Assembly: GCF_000330505.1 (NCBI RefSeq)
Contig: NW_004440263.1
Coordinates: forward strand, 118,838-141,497
Direction: 5' to 3'
DNA from: Entamoeba invadens IP1
Taxonomy: Eukaryota > Evosea > Mastigamoebida > Endamoebidae
DNA: 22,660 nucleotides
The notes beneath the pieces were generated by a model. The model ran no database searches. It was given only the letters and a program-made list of their open reading frames with translations, and was not told the origin of the DNA. Below are positions 1 to 9,052 of this stretch, in pieces. Each line of letters starts with the position of its first letter. Position 1 is the first letter of the stretch. Position numbers and translations under genes: made by a program.

Positions 1-1574
1 TTCGACTGCTCTGACTTGTTTTTTGGGTTTTTGACAAAAATTTAGTCCAAAAAATAACAGCATTTACCAACGCAAATTATCAGGAAAAAAAGGTAAACCC
101 CAAATAACAAAAATAGACATTATACGATATTTCGGCATTTTACTATATACGGGAGCACACCACGACATAAAGAATCCAATTTCCGAGCTTGGAACGAAAA
201 ACACGGGAAACCAAATATTTATGGTAAAGCTATGCCCAGAAATGTTTTTCAACTTATCAATGCTAACATCGAGACTTACGATGTCACAACTTTTCCAGAT
301 AAAGTTAAGAAAGAGAGTTGTTTTATAGGTGATGAAGAAGAGAGTGAGGACAGTGCATCCGATGAAGAGGAAAATCCAGAGAATAAAAAAGAGCCCGAAG
401 AAGAAGACTATTTGAGCTGTGATGTGTGGGTCAAAAACATCCTGTTGACCTGACAGAAGAGAAGTTAAAAAAGGATGTTGAAGTGAGACAAAAAGTAAAT
501 GATGAAGAGACTATAGAAAAGGGGATAATCAAAGCATTAAACACGCCAAACTCAAATGACAAGTTTGGCAAAATTAGGGAAGTGTTGGAAGCTTTTATTC
601 ACAACTTAGTGAACAACAAATACTTTACACCAAGCACCACACTATCGGTTGATGAACACCTTTGCGCATTCAAGTGAAAGATATGGGCAAAGGTATTCAT
701 CAAGTCCAAACCTCAGCGTTACGGCATCAAGTTTTGGGTTTGTTTTTTTTTGTTGTAAGAATAATCAATGAAGTCGGAGATTCATGGTGTTGAGACATAT
801 ACATCGGTAATTGACTTGTTGTTAATATTGTGTTTGATAATATGTTCAATGAATAACAAAAAGATGTGCTGTGATTGTGAAAGTGGTATGGTTATAAATC
901 TACAGATGTACTGTGGAAAATGCGACAAGAAGGAAGAAAATCAAGGATTTCGGGTGACTATAGATATGGTAGCTCCACAACTGTGTATAAGAAAGTTTGT
1001 GACAGTTGTATGTGACAACTTTTTCTGCAGCTTAAGATTGGCACATTATTTGGCTCAATGTGGTTCAACATTGCTTGTGATTGTGCGAAAAAATAGAACT
1101 GAGTTACCAGAAGAAGCCAAGCAAATCAAATGTTATGACCCCAATGATGATAAAAAGGCTACTACAAGAGAGGCAGATTCAACGGAAGTGTATACAAAAG
1201 GTGTATGCAAATTGGTTTCTTTCTATAACGAAAAGAAGAAGTTGGTGCTCATTATGATGACGATGCATCATGCTAAAGAGTTGTACACCGTTCAGGAGCA
1301 AGTGAGGGGAAAGGATGGCAAACTTGTGAGTGTAAACAAACCAAATGTGATAAAACAATACAATGCGACAATGGGAAATGTTGATAGTGCAGATCAGATT
1401 ATACACACTTACACTTGTAGAAGGTGCACTTCAAGATGGAATGAAAGAATACTTTATGATTTACTTGACATCGCTGCCCTCAATGACTACAAGGTATATC
1501 ATCATTACCACGATAAGGTGGACAGGTTGAATTTCCTCAATGAATTGACAGAGTCATTGATGGAAATTGAGTAA
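1..1574 (+). pseudogene. piggyBac transposase relic (DDD type)
   Basis: Cut-and-paste transposase of the piggyBac (PGBD, DDE_Tnp_1_7) family, 5' truncated by the window edge. Coding sense hops between frames: frame 1 (1-42, stop after), frame 3 (about 63-86, TNANYQ, family consensus TNxYA), frame 2 (about 90-175, RYFGILLYTG), frame 1 (about 180-450, MPRNVFQLI then a very acidic stretch), frame 3 (426-1574). A TGA at 675-677 breaks the conserved VDEHLCAFK|KIW segment. The three catalytic Asp are present: VDE at 651, CDNFF at 1014 and NVDSADQ at 1383 (second D at 1392). The C-terminal part SRWNERILYDLLDIA is typical. No cysteine-rich C-terminal domain is seen before the TAA at 1572. The spacing D1-D2 matches known piggyBac only if 738-863 is removed as an intron. 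Several frameshifts plus a stop make it non-functional. Family assignment is secure; subgroup is unknown. Confidence 0.9.
738..863 (+). other. probable spliceosomal intron in piggyBac gene
   Basis: The segment begins GTTTGTT, the usual Entamoeba 5' splice site, directly after the codons for the conserved YGIKFW motif. It ends in AAG just before MCCDCESG, which aligns with the next conserved block of piggyBac proteins. It is 126 nt (42 codons) and T-rich at the start. Removing it gives 79 codons between the first two catalytic Asp, against 78 in the Trichoplusia ni enzyme (D268 to D346). AAG rather than TAG as acceptor is the weak point. Confidence 0.6.
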
Positions 1575-1924
1575 ATCACTTCTTTGGTTTTATAGGTTTT
1601 ATTATAGTTAATAATCTATTTATTTCTTTGTTATTTTTCTGTTTCTTTTGTGATCTCTGGAAATCATATCTGTGTATCATACAATATTCAAAGCCTTTTT
1701 TCATATTTATAGTGGAGGGGTTTTGCTTTTTTATAAAATTATTATTATTATACTAATATTTTACTATAAACTTATACAAATAAATGATGTGATTATATAA
1801 TTTTTCAAATCTCTGACTCACATCACCCCGATTCTTCGTTTTTGTATGCTTTATCATTGATTTTAAATTTGTAAGGATAGCATCACTCTACTGAGTTGGT
1901 ATATCAATTCAAAATAGAAGAATT

Positions 1925-1998
1925 GTGAATCTATTTGTTGGTCAGTTCCTATTGTGTATCCCTGTATAAATGCCACAAGCAACAAATAGTATATTCAC
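1925..1998. repeat. subterminal inverted repeat (hairpin) of piggyBac
   Basis: GTGAAT+CTATTTGTTG (1925-1940) pairs with CAACAAATAG (1980-1989) and ATTCAC (1993-1998): a 16-bp stem with a 3-nt bulge and a 39-nt loop. It lies between the transposase stop and the TTAA-flanked end, where subterminal transposase-binding repeats are common in piggyBac elements. A transcript-level hairpin is the alternative. Confidence 0.5.
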
Positions 1999-2116
1999 TT
2001 CAAATAGCGATATATTGTGAAAGTGGGTGAGTAGAATACAAAATCTGGTTGATAAGAGTCACTATCTTACAAGTATATACATTCAAAGTCGCTTATTTGT
2101 AAGTTTTTGTATTTGT

Positions 2117-2123
2117 GGGTTAA
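2117..2123. other. piggyBac right terminus and TTAA target site
   Basis: GGG followed by TTAA, about 540 bp after the transposase stop. It marks the likely outer edge of the piggyBac copy, with one half of the TTAA target duplication. The other half is off-window. Confidence 0.6.
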
Positions 2124-2396
2124 CTGACCAATCAAAATCAAAACATACAAATAGGTTGTATCTTCTCGAAACTGAGTAATTAATTGAAATCAATTAAAAT
2201 TAACTTTATTTTTTGAGTGTATCTGAAACAAAAACTCATATGGAATAAGACTTCTTTTGTATTTTTTAACTTATTTAATCTAATTATTTTAAGTTTTTGT
2301 TAAAATGGTTTCCATATTTAATAATTGTTTCTATATTTTATTTAAAAAAATACTATAATTAATAATGATTTTTGATTGATAATTACATATGTGGTA

Positions 2397-2541
2397 CTGA
2401 GGTTTCGTCTAATAATTAATAATTTTTATACCATTGTATAAATTAAATATAATAATTGTATTTAAACGTTTTTTTGAAAATAATTAAAAACCTTGTTCAT
2501 TATTATTCAAATAGTATTCAAATAATAAAACGAAACCTTAG
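2397..2541. mobile_element. 145-bp MITE, TIR CTGAGGTTTCGT
   Basis: CTGAGGTTTCGT at 2397-2408 and its near-perfect reverse complement ACGAAACCTTAG at 2530-2541 (11 of 12 matching), each flanked by TA (2395-2396, 2542-2543). The interior is AT-rich with no ORF. TA duplications suggest a Tc1/mariner/pogo-type mobilising transposase. A third copy of the terminal motif (CGAAACTTTAGT) lies just outside at 2549-2560. Confidence 0.5.
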
Positions 2542-2749
2542 TATTCGTCGAAACTTTAGTCTCATATCTGAAATTATAATAATTCAGTTTTAAAATGGTA
2601 ATAGCAAATTTTTAGACCATTAAAACTGTAATATTACGGGAAACTGTTAAAAAAGCTCCAAAAACACTATTTTTGATTCTATTTAGTTTCCCAACTTTTT
2701 TCTAATTCCTTTTTTTTAAGGCTTATCTTGTGTATTTATTTTGTCAAGC

Positions 2750-2788
2750 GGACAACATTTTTTAAGCAGACTTTGTTAAAAGACTAAA
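2750..2788. repeat. truncated right end of a TA-flanked MITE (family B)
   Basis: GGACAACATT..AAGCAGAC..TGTTAAAAGACTAA followed by TA (2789-2790). It aligns through the right terminus of the intact element at 16168-16382 and ends at the corresponding position. No matching left end is visible upstream, so it looks like a truncated older copy abutting the intact family member at 2800. Confidence 0.4.
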
Positions 2789-2799
2789 TATTAAGAATA

Positions 2800-3020
2800 G
2801 AGTTAGTCAGATAACGTTGTCCTGGGCTTTTTGGTCAATGAAAATTGGAAATTATCAGGATTATATTCGAAATATAAAATAAATGTCGTTTCAGTTTTTT
2901 TCCAATTTTTTTCAATATTTTCAATTTTTACCTAATTCCCGGGGTTTTAAACAAATATTTGTGTATAAATTGATAAAAAGGACAACGTTGGCAAATAGTA
3001 CAACGTTTTACAACAAACTC
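2800..3020. mobile_element. 221-bp MITE, family B (TIR GAGTTxGT...AACGTTGT)
   Basis: Left end GAGTTAGTC..AACGTTGTCC and right end (reverse complement GAGTTTGTTG..AACGTTGT) are flanked by TA at 2798-2799 and 3021-3022. The right end aligns closely with the 41-bp terminal repeat of the element at 16168-16382. The left end has lost about 17 bp of that repeat. No coding capacity is credible; the open frame inside is low-complexity Phe/Asn. Confidence 0.6.
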
Positions 3021-3077
3021 TATGGTTATTTTTATTTATTTTTGATAATCAAAATAAATCAAAGAATATTATTCCTA

Positions 3078-3296
3078 CAGTTGGGCCATTAAACCTTCGC
3101 CCGGGAAATTAACCTTAGCCCAAAGAAAAACCAATTTATTTCTATTGTTATATAAAAATAATAAACTATACCCAAATAAAAGTCAATTTTATAAAATATT
3201 TGTTTTTTTAGTAAAAACCCGTGTTTTTAAAGAAAAATATAAGAATTTCTTTGGGCTAAAGTATTTTTCCTGGGCTAAGGTTCATTTTCCCTACTG
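3078..3296. mobile_element. 219-bp MITE, family C copy 1 (TIR CAGTTGGGCC)
   Basis: TA (3076-3077), then CAGTTGGGCCATTAAACC..; the other end reads in reverse complement CAGTAGGGAAAATGAACC.. followed by TA (3297-3298). Imperfect terminal repeats extend about 50 bp and contain repeated AACCTTAGCCC motifs. The whole element recurs inverted and at identical length at 11013-11231. CAGT ends with a TA duplication resemble pogo/Tigger elements. No coding sequence. Confidence 0.85.
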
Positions 3297-3585
3297 TAAT
3301 TCTTAGCAAAACCTACAAACAGTGACTTTGCCTGTATATACTAATTAATATTAAATAAAAAATTGTATTTTTATTGATGTGAACTTTAATAGTATAATTA
3401 TTTATATAACTAATAAAAAAACTTTTGTCGATTTTTTATTTTAATCATCACTTTTTGATTTGAAATTTCTTAAATATCATTAGAAACTAACCAATATGAC
3501 GGATATGAACATTATATGAAAATAATAATTGATCAGTCTTTATATAAAAACAACACCTTATATATCATTTAAAAACAAGTAATTG

Positions 3586-4986
3586 ATGTCAGTCCCCAAA
3601 CTTTCAATAAATGTTATGAAAAAGATATGTATGAAGTGTGACATTCAAACATCCCTCCGTATAACAGAAACGTGTTCCGAGTTATCGAAATTAGTTGATG
3701 ACGATGAAATTTATTCAAATATATCAAAATTCAAATGTTCATCAAAAAGTGAGTATTACACTCAAATGCAAAAAGAAAGTAATTGTAAAACAAATTCCAA
3801 CACTCGTAATTTATATAAAATCGACACTTGGAACTTCAGATTTAAATCTCTACTCTCTGTTGTGTTTATTTTTCTTTTTACAAATCACTTTGTCTCAATT
3901 TTCACATTTGGATGTTTGATATTATTTTTAATTTTATACCCCCTTTCTCTTGATAAAACAATTAAAGTCAATCCTGGCTATGTTTCTCTATTAATAGTTC
4001 CATTTTTCCTTGATTTTCTAATTGGAACTTACTGGCTTACAATAACACTATTTTATACACAGATATTCATAATTGATACTTTTGCTATTCAAGACCTTCC
4101 AATACCGTTTTACTGGATGTTTAGTGCATTTGTATCCAATTTCCCACGTATTAACTCGACATTTTTCCTTCCAATTTTTGTGTTCATGAGTTCAATTTTA
4201 TTTATCATTTTTTCGTTTGGAAAAATCAGTTTTGGGTATGTTTTGCTTCCAATAATAGCACATTACACCCTCTGTATGGTATCATGTGGGTTTACCATCA
4301 ATTTTAAGTGTCTTGTTAATCCAAAAAAGATCAACTTTGTAGTATATAATCATTACTTTGCTTTTGGCGATATTTTAAAGGCAATCTTTTTGTGCCCAGT
4401 GATGATCACACTACTATCACTTCTATTTGTCAAATTGATAGATTCAAATTTATTTAATTATAGTTCTGGAAAAATTATCATATGTGTGTTATTCGCCAGT
4501 TTTCTGTTATACCATATTATTAACGCGATATTACTTTTTTGTATGTACGCTTATTATGTTATGACAAGTGAAAACCAGAGCAGAGTTGACAATTGTTTTA
4601 ACAAAAAATTTGAAGACAAAAACATCTCAAGTTGTTAGTGCGATCGTCCCCATCGCACTATTTTGGAATACAGCAGTTCTGTGCTACAAAATAAAATTTG
4701 ATGAAAACAATGAAAAAATGAATTACATGAAAGCGTTCGTGTCTTCTATAATTAGCATTTGCTTTATTTATCTGACCGGTTTATCAATTGTTGGGCTTAT
4801 AAAAAGGAAAACATGTGTCCACTGTTGTGCCCAGATTGGTGCGGATGTTTGAAACGCGTGTGTTGTTGTTACTCGGAATTTGATAACCCACTTAGCGTTG
4901 AAAATCCATATTATTACAAAGAGGACTTTATTGAACATTGCACTTCAGGTGGGTATTTTACACAATTGCGAAATCTAAATGAATAA
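3586..4986 (+). CDS. F-box-like polytopic membrane protein, two frame changes
   Basis: Start taken at ATG 3586, which has an upstream AT-rich leader. Residues about 5-45 look like an F-box (KLSINVMKKICMKC..LRITETCSELSKLVDDDEIY), the Skp1-binding module of SCF ubiquitin ligases. From about residue 85 the protein is a string of 8-10 hydrophobic helices, and it ends in a Cys-rich cytosol-type tail (CPLLCPDWCGC, CCC). Frame 1 stops at 4636-4638. Continuing membrane-type sequence (IVPIALFWNTAV) is in frame 2 up to 4852, and the tail returns to frame 1, ending TAA 4984. Both shifts lie near A5 runs (gacAAAAAcat and tatAAAAAgg), so they may be mutations, assembly errors or real slippage. The helical part loosely resembles the TMEM185/Fragile-X-F membrane family, but that is a guess. 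If intact it would be about 467 residues, possibly a membrane-tethered substrate adaptor. Confidence 0.6.
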
Positions 4987-5223
4987 ATCATGACCATTTT
5001 TTGTTCATAAACAACTTTTATGTATATTTGTAATATAAAATGATAAAATACAATTTTAATCAGTTTTAAAATATTATTTACAAATAGCGGAATTAATGGG
5101 GACCACCTGAAAAACCGGGGACCAGACTAATTTTAGCTATTGAATATTAAGCGGATTTTATACAATAAAACGGGCAATTATATAAATAAATGTGTAATTT
5201 TCTTATTATTTTGGCTAAAAAAC

Positions 5224-5436
5224 GGCTATTTTTTGGGATGAAAAAAATGAATGTGTTGTATAAAGTTTGAATGAACAACAACTTAATGTGAGCTAAAATC
5301 ATAAGTTTATTATTATTTATTATTATTTATTATTATTTATTATAAATTATTATAAATTATTATCCTTTTGTTTAAACATGTTTAACTTCAACACAACCAT
5401 TCAATTAAATCGTTCATTCATTTTTTCAAAAAAGCC
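5224..5436. repeat. imperfect long inverted repeat around microsatellite
   Basis: Left arm 5224-5290 (GGCTATTTTTTGGGATG..AAAAAATGAATG..GAATGAACAACAACTT) is complementary with gaps to right arm 5380-5436 (AACTTCAACAC..CATTCA..TTCATTCATTTTTTC..AGCC). The repeat could be an old MITE with the array in its centre. No clean target duplication was seen. Confidence 0.35.
5306..5363. repeat. AT microsatellite, 10-bp unit TTATTATTAT
   Basis: Three to four tandem copies of a ten-base TTATTATTAT-type unit followed by two TATAAATTAT units. It sits in the centre of the inverted repeat 5224-5436. Confidence 0.8.
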
Positions 5437-5470
5437 ATTGTAGTCTTCTCCATTCACTCGGTTGATTTGA

Positions 5471-5505
5471 TGAGTCACTTTTCGTTCAGCATTAAAAGTG
5501 ACTCA
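5471..5505. repeat. perfect 12-bp hairpin with TGAGTCA in each arm
   Basis: TGAGTCACTTTT (5471-5482) and AAAAGTGACTCA (5494-5505) form a perfect stem with an 11-nt loop. Each arm contains the bZIP-type core TGAGTCA/TGACTCA. It is too short for an autonomous element; it could be a MITE remnant, a transcript hairpin or a paired protein-binding site. Confidence 0.6.
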
Positions 5506-6315
5506 CGCAATAAATGAAAATAAAGTAAATAATAAATAAATTATTGGAATGTTAGACATCCAGTAAACGATTGATGAGTATTAAAAGTATTCAACAAAGG
5601 AAGATAAATCAATATAAAAAACAAACTTTACCTTGGCTCGGCTGGGCATTAACAAATGAGACAACTCTATATGATTATTTAGAAGTTTCATATTTTATAG
5701 TTTTTACAATTTAATTTAAAAAACAGTGTGTCTATTAATACTTGGTTTCTCTTTTTTAAAATAAACCAACATATCCTCCAAAATCCCGATTATTAAGGAT
5801 TTTACTTTAACAAGGAAACTTTATACATGGTTAGCCAAAAGCCTGTTGAAATATTTTACTTTCCCAAAACTGCATCGTTTTTTTAAATAAAATGAGTTTT
5901 TGGCGGATATTTATATTTTCGTATAACTTTTTTAAAACCCTTGTTTTTTTCAGGAAGTGAAAAAAGCTTTTTGACCAAAGAATGGATTATGGTTAACAAA
6001 CTCAACTTTTTGCCAATTTAACCATATAAAAACCAAAAAACTAATAAATATGGTAAATGGATAATAACGGGATTTTATCCCAATTAAAAGCATCGCATAT
6101 TTGGTAAAAATAATTAATCAAATAGAAAATGTTTTTTTATAAATTAAAAGTTAAAAGAGAATAAATAGATTGCTGATTTGGTTTAATTTGCGAATAAAAA
6201 CTTTCAAAAACATAATACATTTTTTGTTATTTTAAATAATTATTTATATAAATAAATAATTAATAAAAATTATATAATATAGACCTATATTTTTATAGTT
6301 ACTTTACTTGTAAGT

Positions 6316-9052
6316 ATGGTTATACATTTCAAATCTTTAAAAAAGAAATTTCAACTCAAAAAACATACAATGACCACAAAATCTAGCAAAGAGAAGATCA
6401 TCGACAAGTTTTGTAAAACTATGATGTTGGCTCCTTTCATTGATAATTATAATTATGAAGAAGTTAAAAATTGGTATTATTGTGTTCGCTGTAAAAAATT
6501 TGAAGGTAAAAACAACGCATATGAACACTGGCTTACTTCACATGAAGGGAACCTTAAGTTGTCTATCAAAGAACTGAACAGTGATAAAAACAAACAAAAA
6601 AGGTTGAGGTTGTTTGCTTCACAAAATTTTGATATACTTAATAGTCTCACACTCATTTCGTTGATGAATTCCACAAAAACAAATCACGTGATATTTTGCA
6701 ACAAGTTCATTTTGAATGAAAATTTAATTGATTTTCAGACATTAAATATCGATTCACAAACAAAACGAATTGAAAACGAACTGATAAACATCTTTTTAAT
6801 TTCCAACATACCCGAAACGAATCATCCAATGAGATCATCCAACGAAGAAGACGGGGATTCCATTGAAGAACGTGTCAACGAAGAAGTGGATGATGATGAT
6901 CCAAATGTGATCATATCACCGTCACAACCGTCACAACCAACAAAAACAAAAAAAAGAGTTGCACCAACTTGCTCTCATCAGAACATTGATCCCACTTTTT
7001 AATGATGGGTCGGGGTTCAACATTGGTATGATAACAGACAATGTTACCGAATTTATTAGAAAGGAAAAGGCTGAAAACTCCAGGCTCAATTGTCACAACG
7101 AAATCGGAGAATTTATTTTGTTGTTTATTGCCTTCATATCTGGAGCATCCGCTTTTTCAATTTCGCAAATGGAAATGTCTTAAAATTTTTCAATTTTGGC
7201 ATAAAGTTGTGTGGAGTCGATGTAAACAAATATCATTTCAATTTAAGTCCGACAACAATAAAAAGAAGAATTGACCTCATTTCTGAAGTTAACACAGAAC
7301 AGACGCTCGAATTGTTAAGAAATTGTCATTATTATGGTTTGATGGCAGACAGTGCCAGATATGGACCAAACGAACATTTTTCGTTGTTCATAAGAATTTT
7401 AACCGATAAAATGGTTGTTGTTGAGAAAAAATTGAAGATAGAAAAATATATCGGAAAAACAACTGCAGATGCTTGGTGTGATTGGGTAAAGTCAGTTGCG
7501 GGATTGTTTGGATTAAAATTGAATTTGTGTGTCAACTTCACCTTCGATGGTGCTTCGACAATGATCTTTGATGAAGGTGGTCTTGCGGGAAAGTTCATTG
7601 AATTTATGAAATCAATTGGTATTGATGTTAATGGATTCGAACCAAATTATTGTTTCAATCATCGATTGAGAAAAGCAATTGAAAAAATGGGAACGACGTT
7701 TTATGGGTGTATTGTGAAGAAATTTTTATACAAATTAACGGGAGCCAACGTGAGGATGAATTGGGAATCTTATTGTAAAGAAAAAGGAATTGAAAAAGAA
7801 GCCTTGTCAATTCCTCAATATAGCAACACTCGGTTTCTATATATAGCGACAATATTTAATATGGTATTTGACAATCTCAACGAACTTCAAGATTTTACAA
7901 GGAACCAAAAAAACTGGAAAATCGAAATGCCTAAACCGAAAAGAAGGGAGAGCAGTGCCAAACAACAAAACAAAAATGATAACGAAAACGACAACTTCGA
8001 AGATGATGGCATTGACGTCTCGAGACGGCTTATCAAAACTGCGACTTTGGACGACGACAAATTTGTAGCACTTCTGTTCTTTGTTGATTTCATTACAAGT
8101 CGGGTAAAAGTTCTCAGTGATTGGCTCCAAAAATCGTGCCTCTCCTTTGCTGTTGCCTATCAACGTGTGCTTGAAGTCATCGAGAATTTAATCGAACTTA
8201 AAAATGACATCTATCAACGCTCAGAAGAAAAACTCTTTAACATGCTTTACATCAACAAAGTCAAATCCACAGAAAGAGTTCAATTTCGTGATATTTGTCT
8301 GGGATTGCTTAATAGTTTATTACAAGCACTCTCAGTTCGATTCACTCTTCCAACCAAAAAAACTCAAGCCAAGCCAAATAGCGCTCAACGGAGCAACAAA
8401 TGAAACAACCATTGGCATTAACACATTTGATGACTTTGTTAAACTCGGAGACTCTTTTCGAAACGAAAATTTTTTGCTTGCCGTTCGCACTTGTTTGTTG
8501 CCTGTCTTCAGGAAGGTGAAATCGAGGATCTCAGATTGGAAATTGTTCAATTCAATCAGTGGATGGACTCCCACAAAGTGCAAATGACCAAATTAAAAAG
8601 CAGAGACGAAGAACTCAATAAAGAACAATTGATTAGACTTCAAAAGGCTACACAACCAGTGAGGCTTTCCAAAGAAGCCAAAGACATTATTCAAAAACTT
8701 GACTCACAACAAAACATTGGGTCGTTAAATGAAAAAGAACAAAATGTTGTGAGGATTGTTAGAGAAATGCAAAAAATCGAGGCAAATTAGGCATTGCCAA
8801 TTGAATGACTATTTCGTTCCATGTCAAAATACTACAACATTGGTGGTACTCCTGCAAATGTCTGAATCTAAAAGATCTTATTTCCCACATATAATGGATC
8901 TTTCCAAACGTGTAGAGGCAGTAAATGTGACTTCTTCGATAGTCGAACGTTCATTTTCACGTTTGAAGCATATAGCAAAGGCTAATATGAAGTCAGAAAC
9001 AATTAGTCAAATGTATGATGTTAACGATATCATAAAGAAGTGTGATTTTTGA
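6316..9052 (+). pseudogene. hAT transposase relic 1
   Basis: Transposase of the hAT superfamily in at least six frame segments. It opens at ATG 6316 with a BED-like zinc finger (YYCVRCKKF..HWLTSH, codons near 6472-6545), then an acidic stretch and a basic KTKKR patch near 6940. Core domain in frame 1 from about 7145 to 8403: first catalytic Asp in LMADSARYG (7348), second in TFDGAST (7546), then the C..H motif CFNHRL (7651-7662). Frame then moves to 2 (about 8340-8500), 1 (8491-8790) and 2 (about 8790-9052). The final piece carries the hAT dimerisation signature SSIVERSFSRLK (Glu at 8945), and ends TGA at 9050. All catalytic positions survive although the frame does not, so the copy is fairly recent but dead. 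The exact junction near 6959-7002 is uncertain. No terminal repeats or 8-bp duplication were identified. Confidence 0.88.

Larger units (their letters stand above)
1..2119 (+). mobile_element. piggyBac element, right part
   Basis: Decayed piggyBac-superfamily DNA transposon. Its left end lies outside the window. It comprises the broken transposase (1-1574), about 540 bp of non-coding 3' sequence with a long hairpin (1925-1998), and a right terminus read as GGG (2117-2119) followed by TTAA (2120-2123). Elements of this superfamily insert at TTAA and have ends beginning CCC/ending GGG, so this is the expected boundary on the correct side of the gene. The left terminal repeat cannot be checked here, so the boundary is inferred from the motif and position only. 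Confidence 0.7.
4987..6315. other. intergenic, no gene seen
   Basis: AT-rich DNA between the F-box gene and hAT relic 1. It holds the inverted repeat at 5224-5436, the TATTATTATT array, the hairpin at 5471-5505, and GC-richer words near 5095-5130 (GGGGACCACC, CCGGGGACCAGAC) that look like a relic transposon end with no partner found. No convincing hAT terminal repeat was found upstream of 6316. Confidence 0.6.

Noticed and set aside
2883..3092. 69-codon plus-strand ORF rich in Phe and Asn
   Set aside because: It lies within the family B MITE and runs into the next MITE; composition is that of T-rich low-complexity DNA.
5085..5135. GGGGACCACC..CCGGGGACCAGAC as a transposon terminus
   Set aside because: Resembles words near 10905 and 13908 (TGGTCTGGTTCCC) but no inverted partner or target duplication could be placed.
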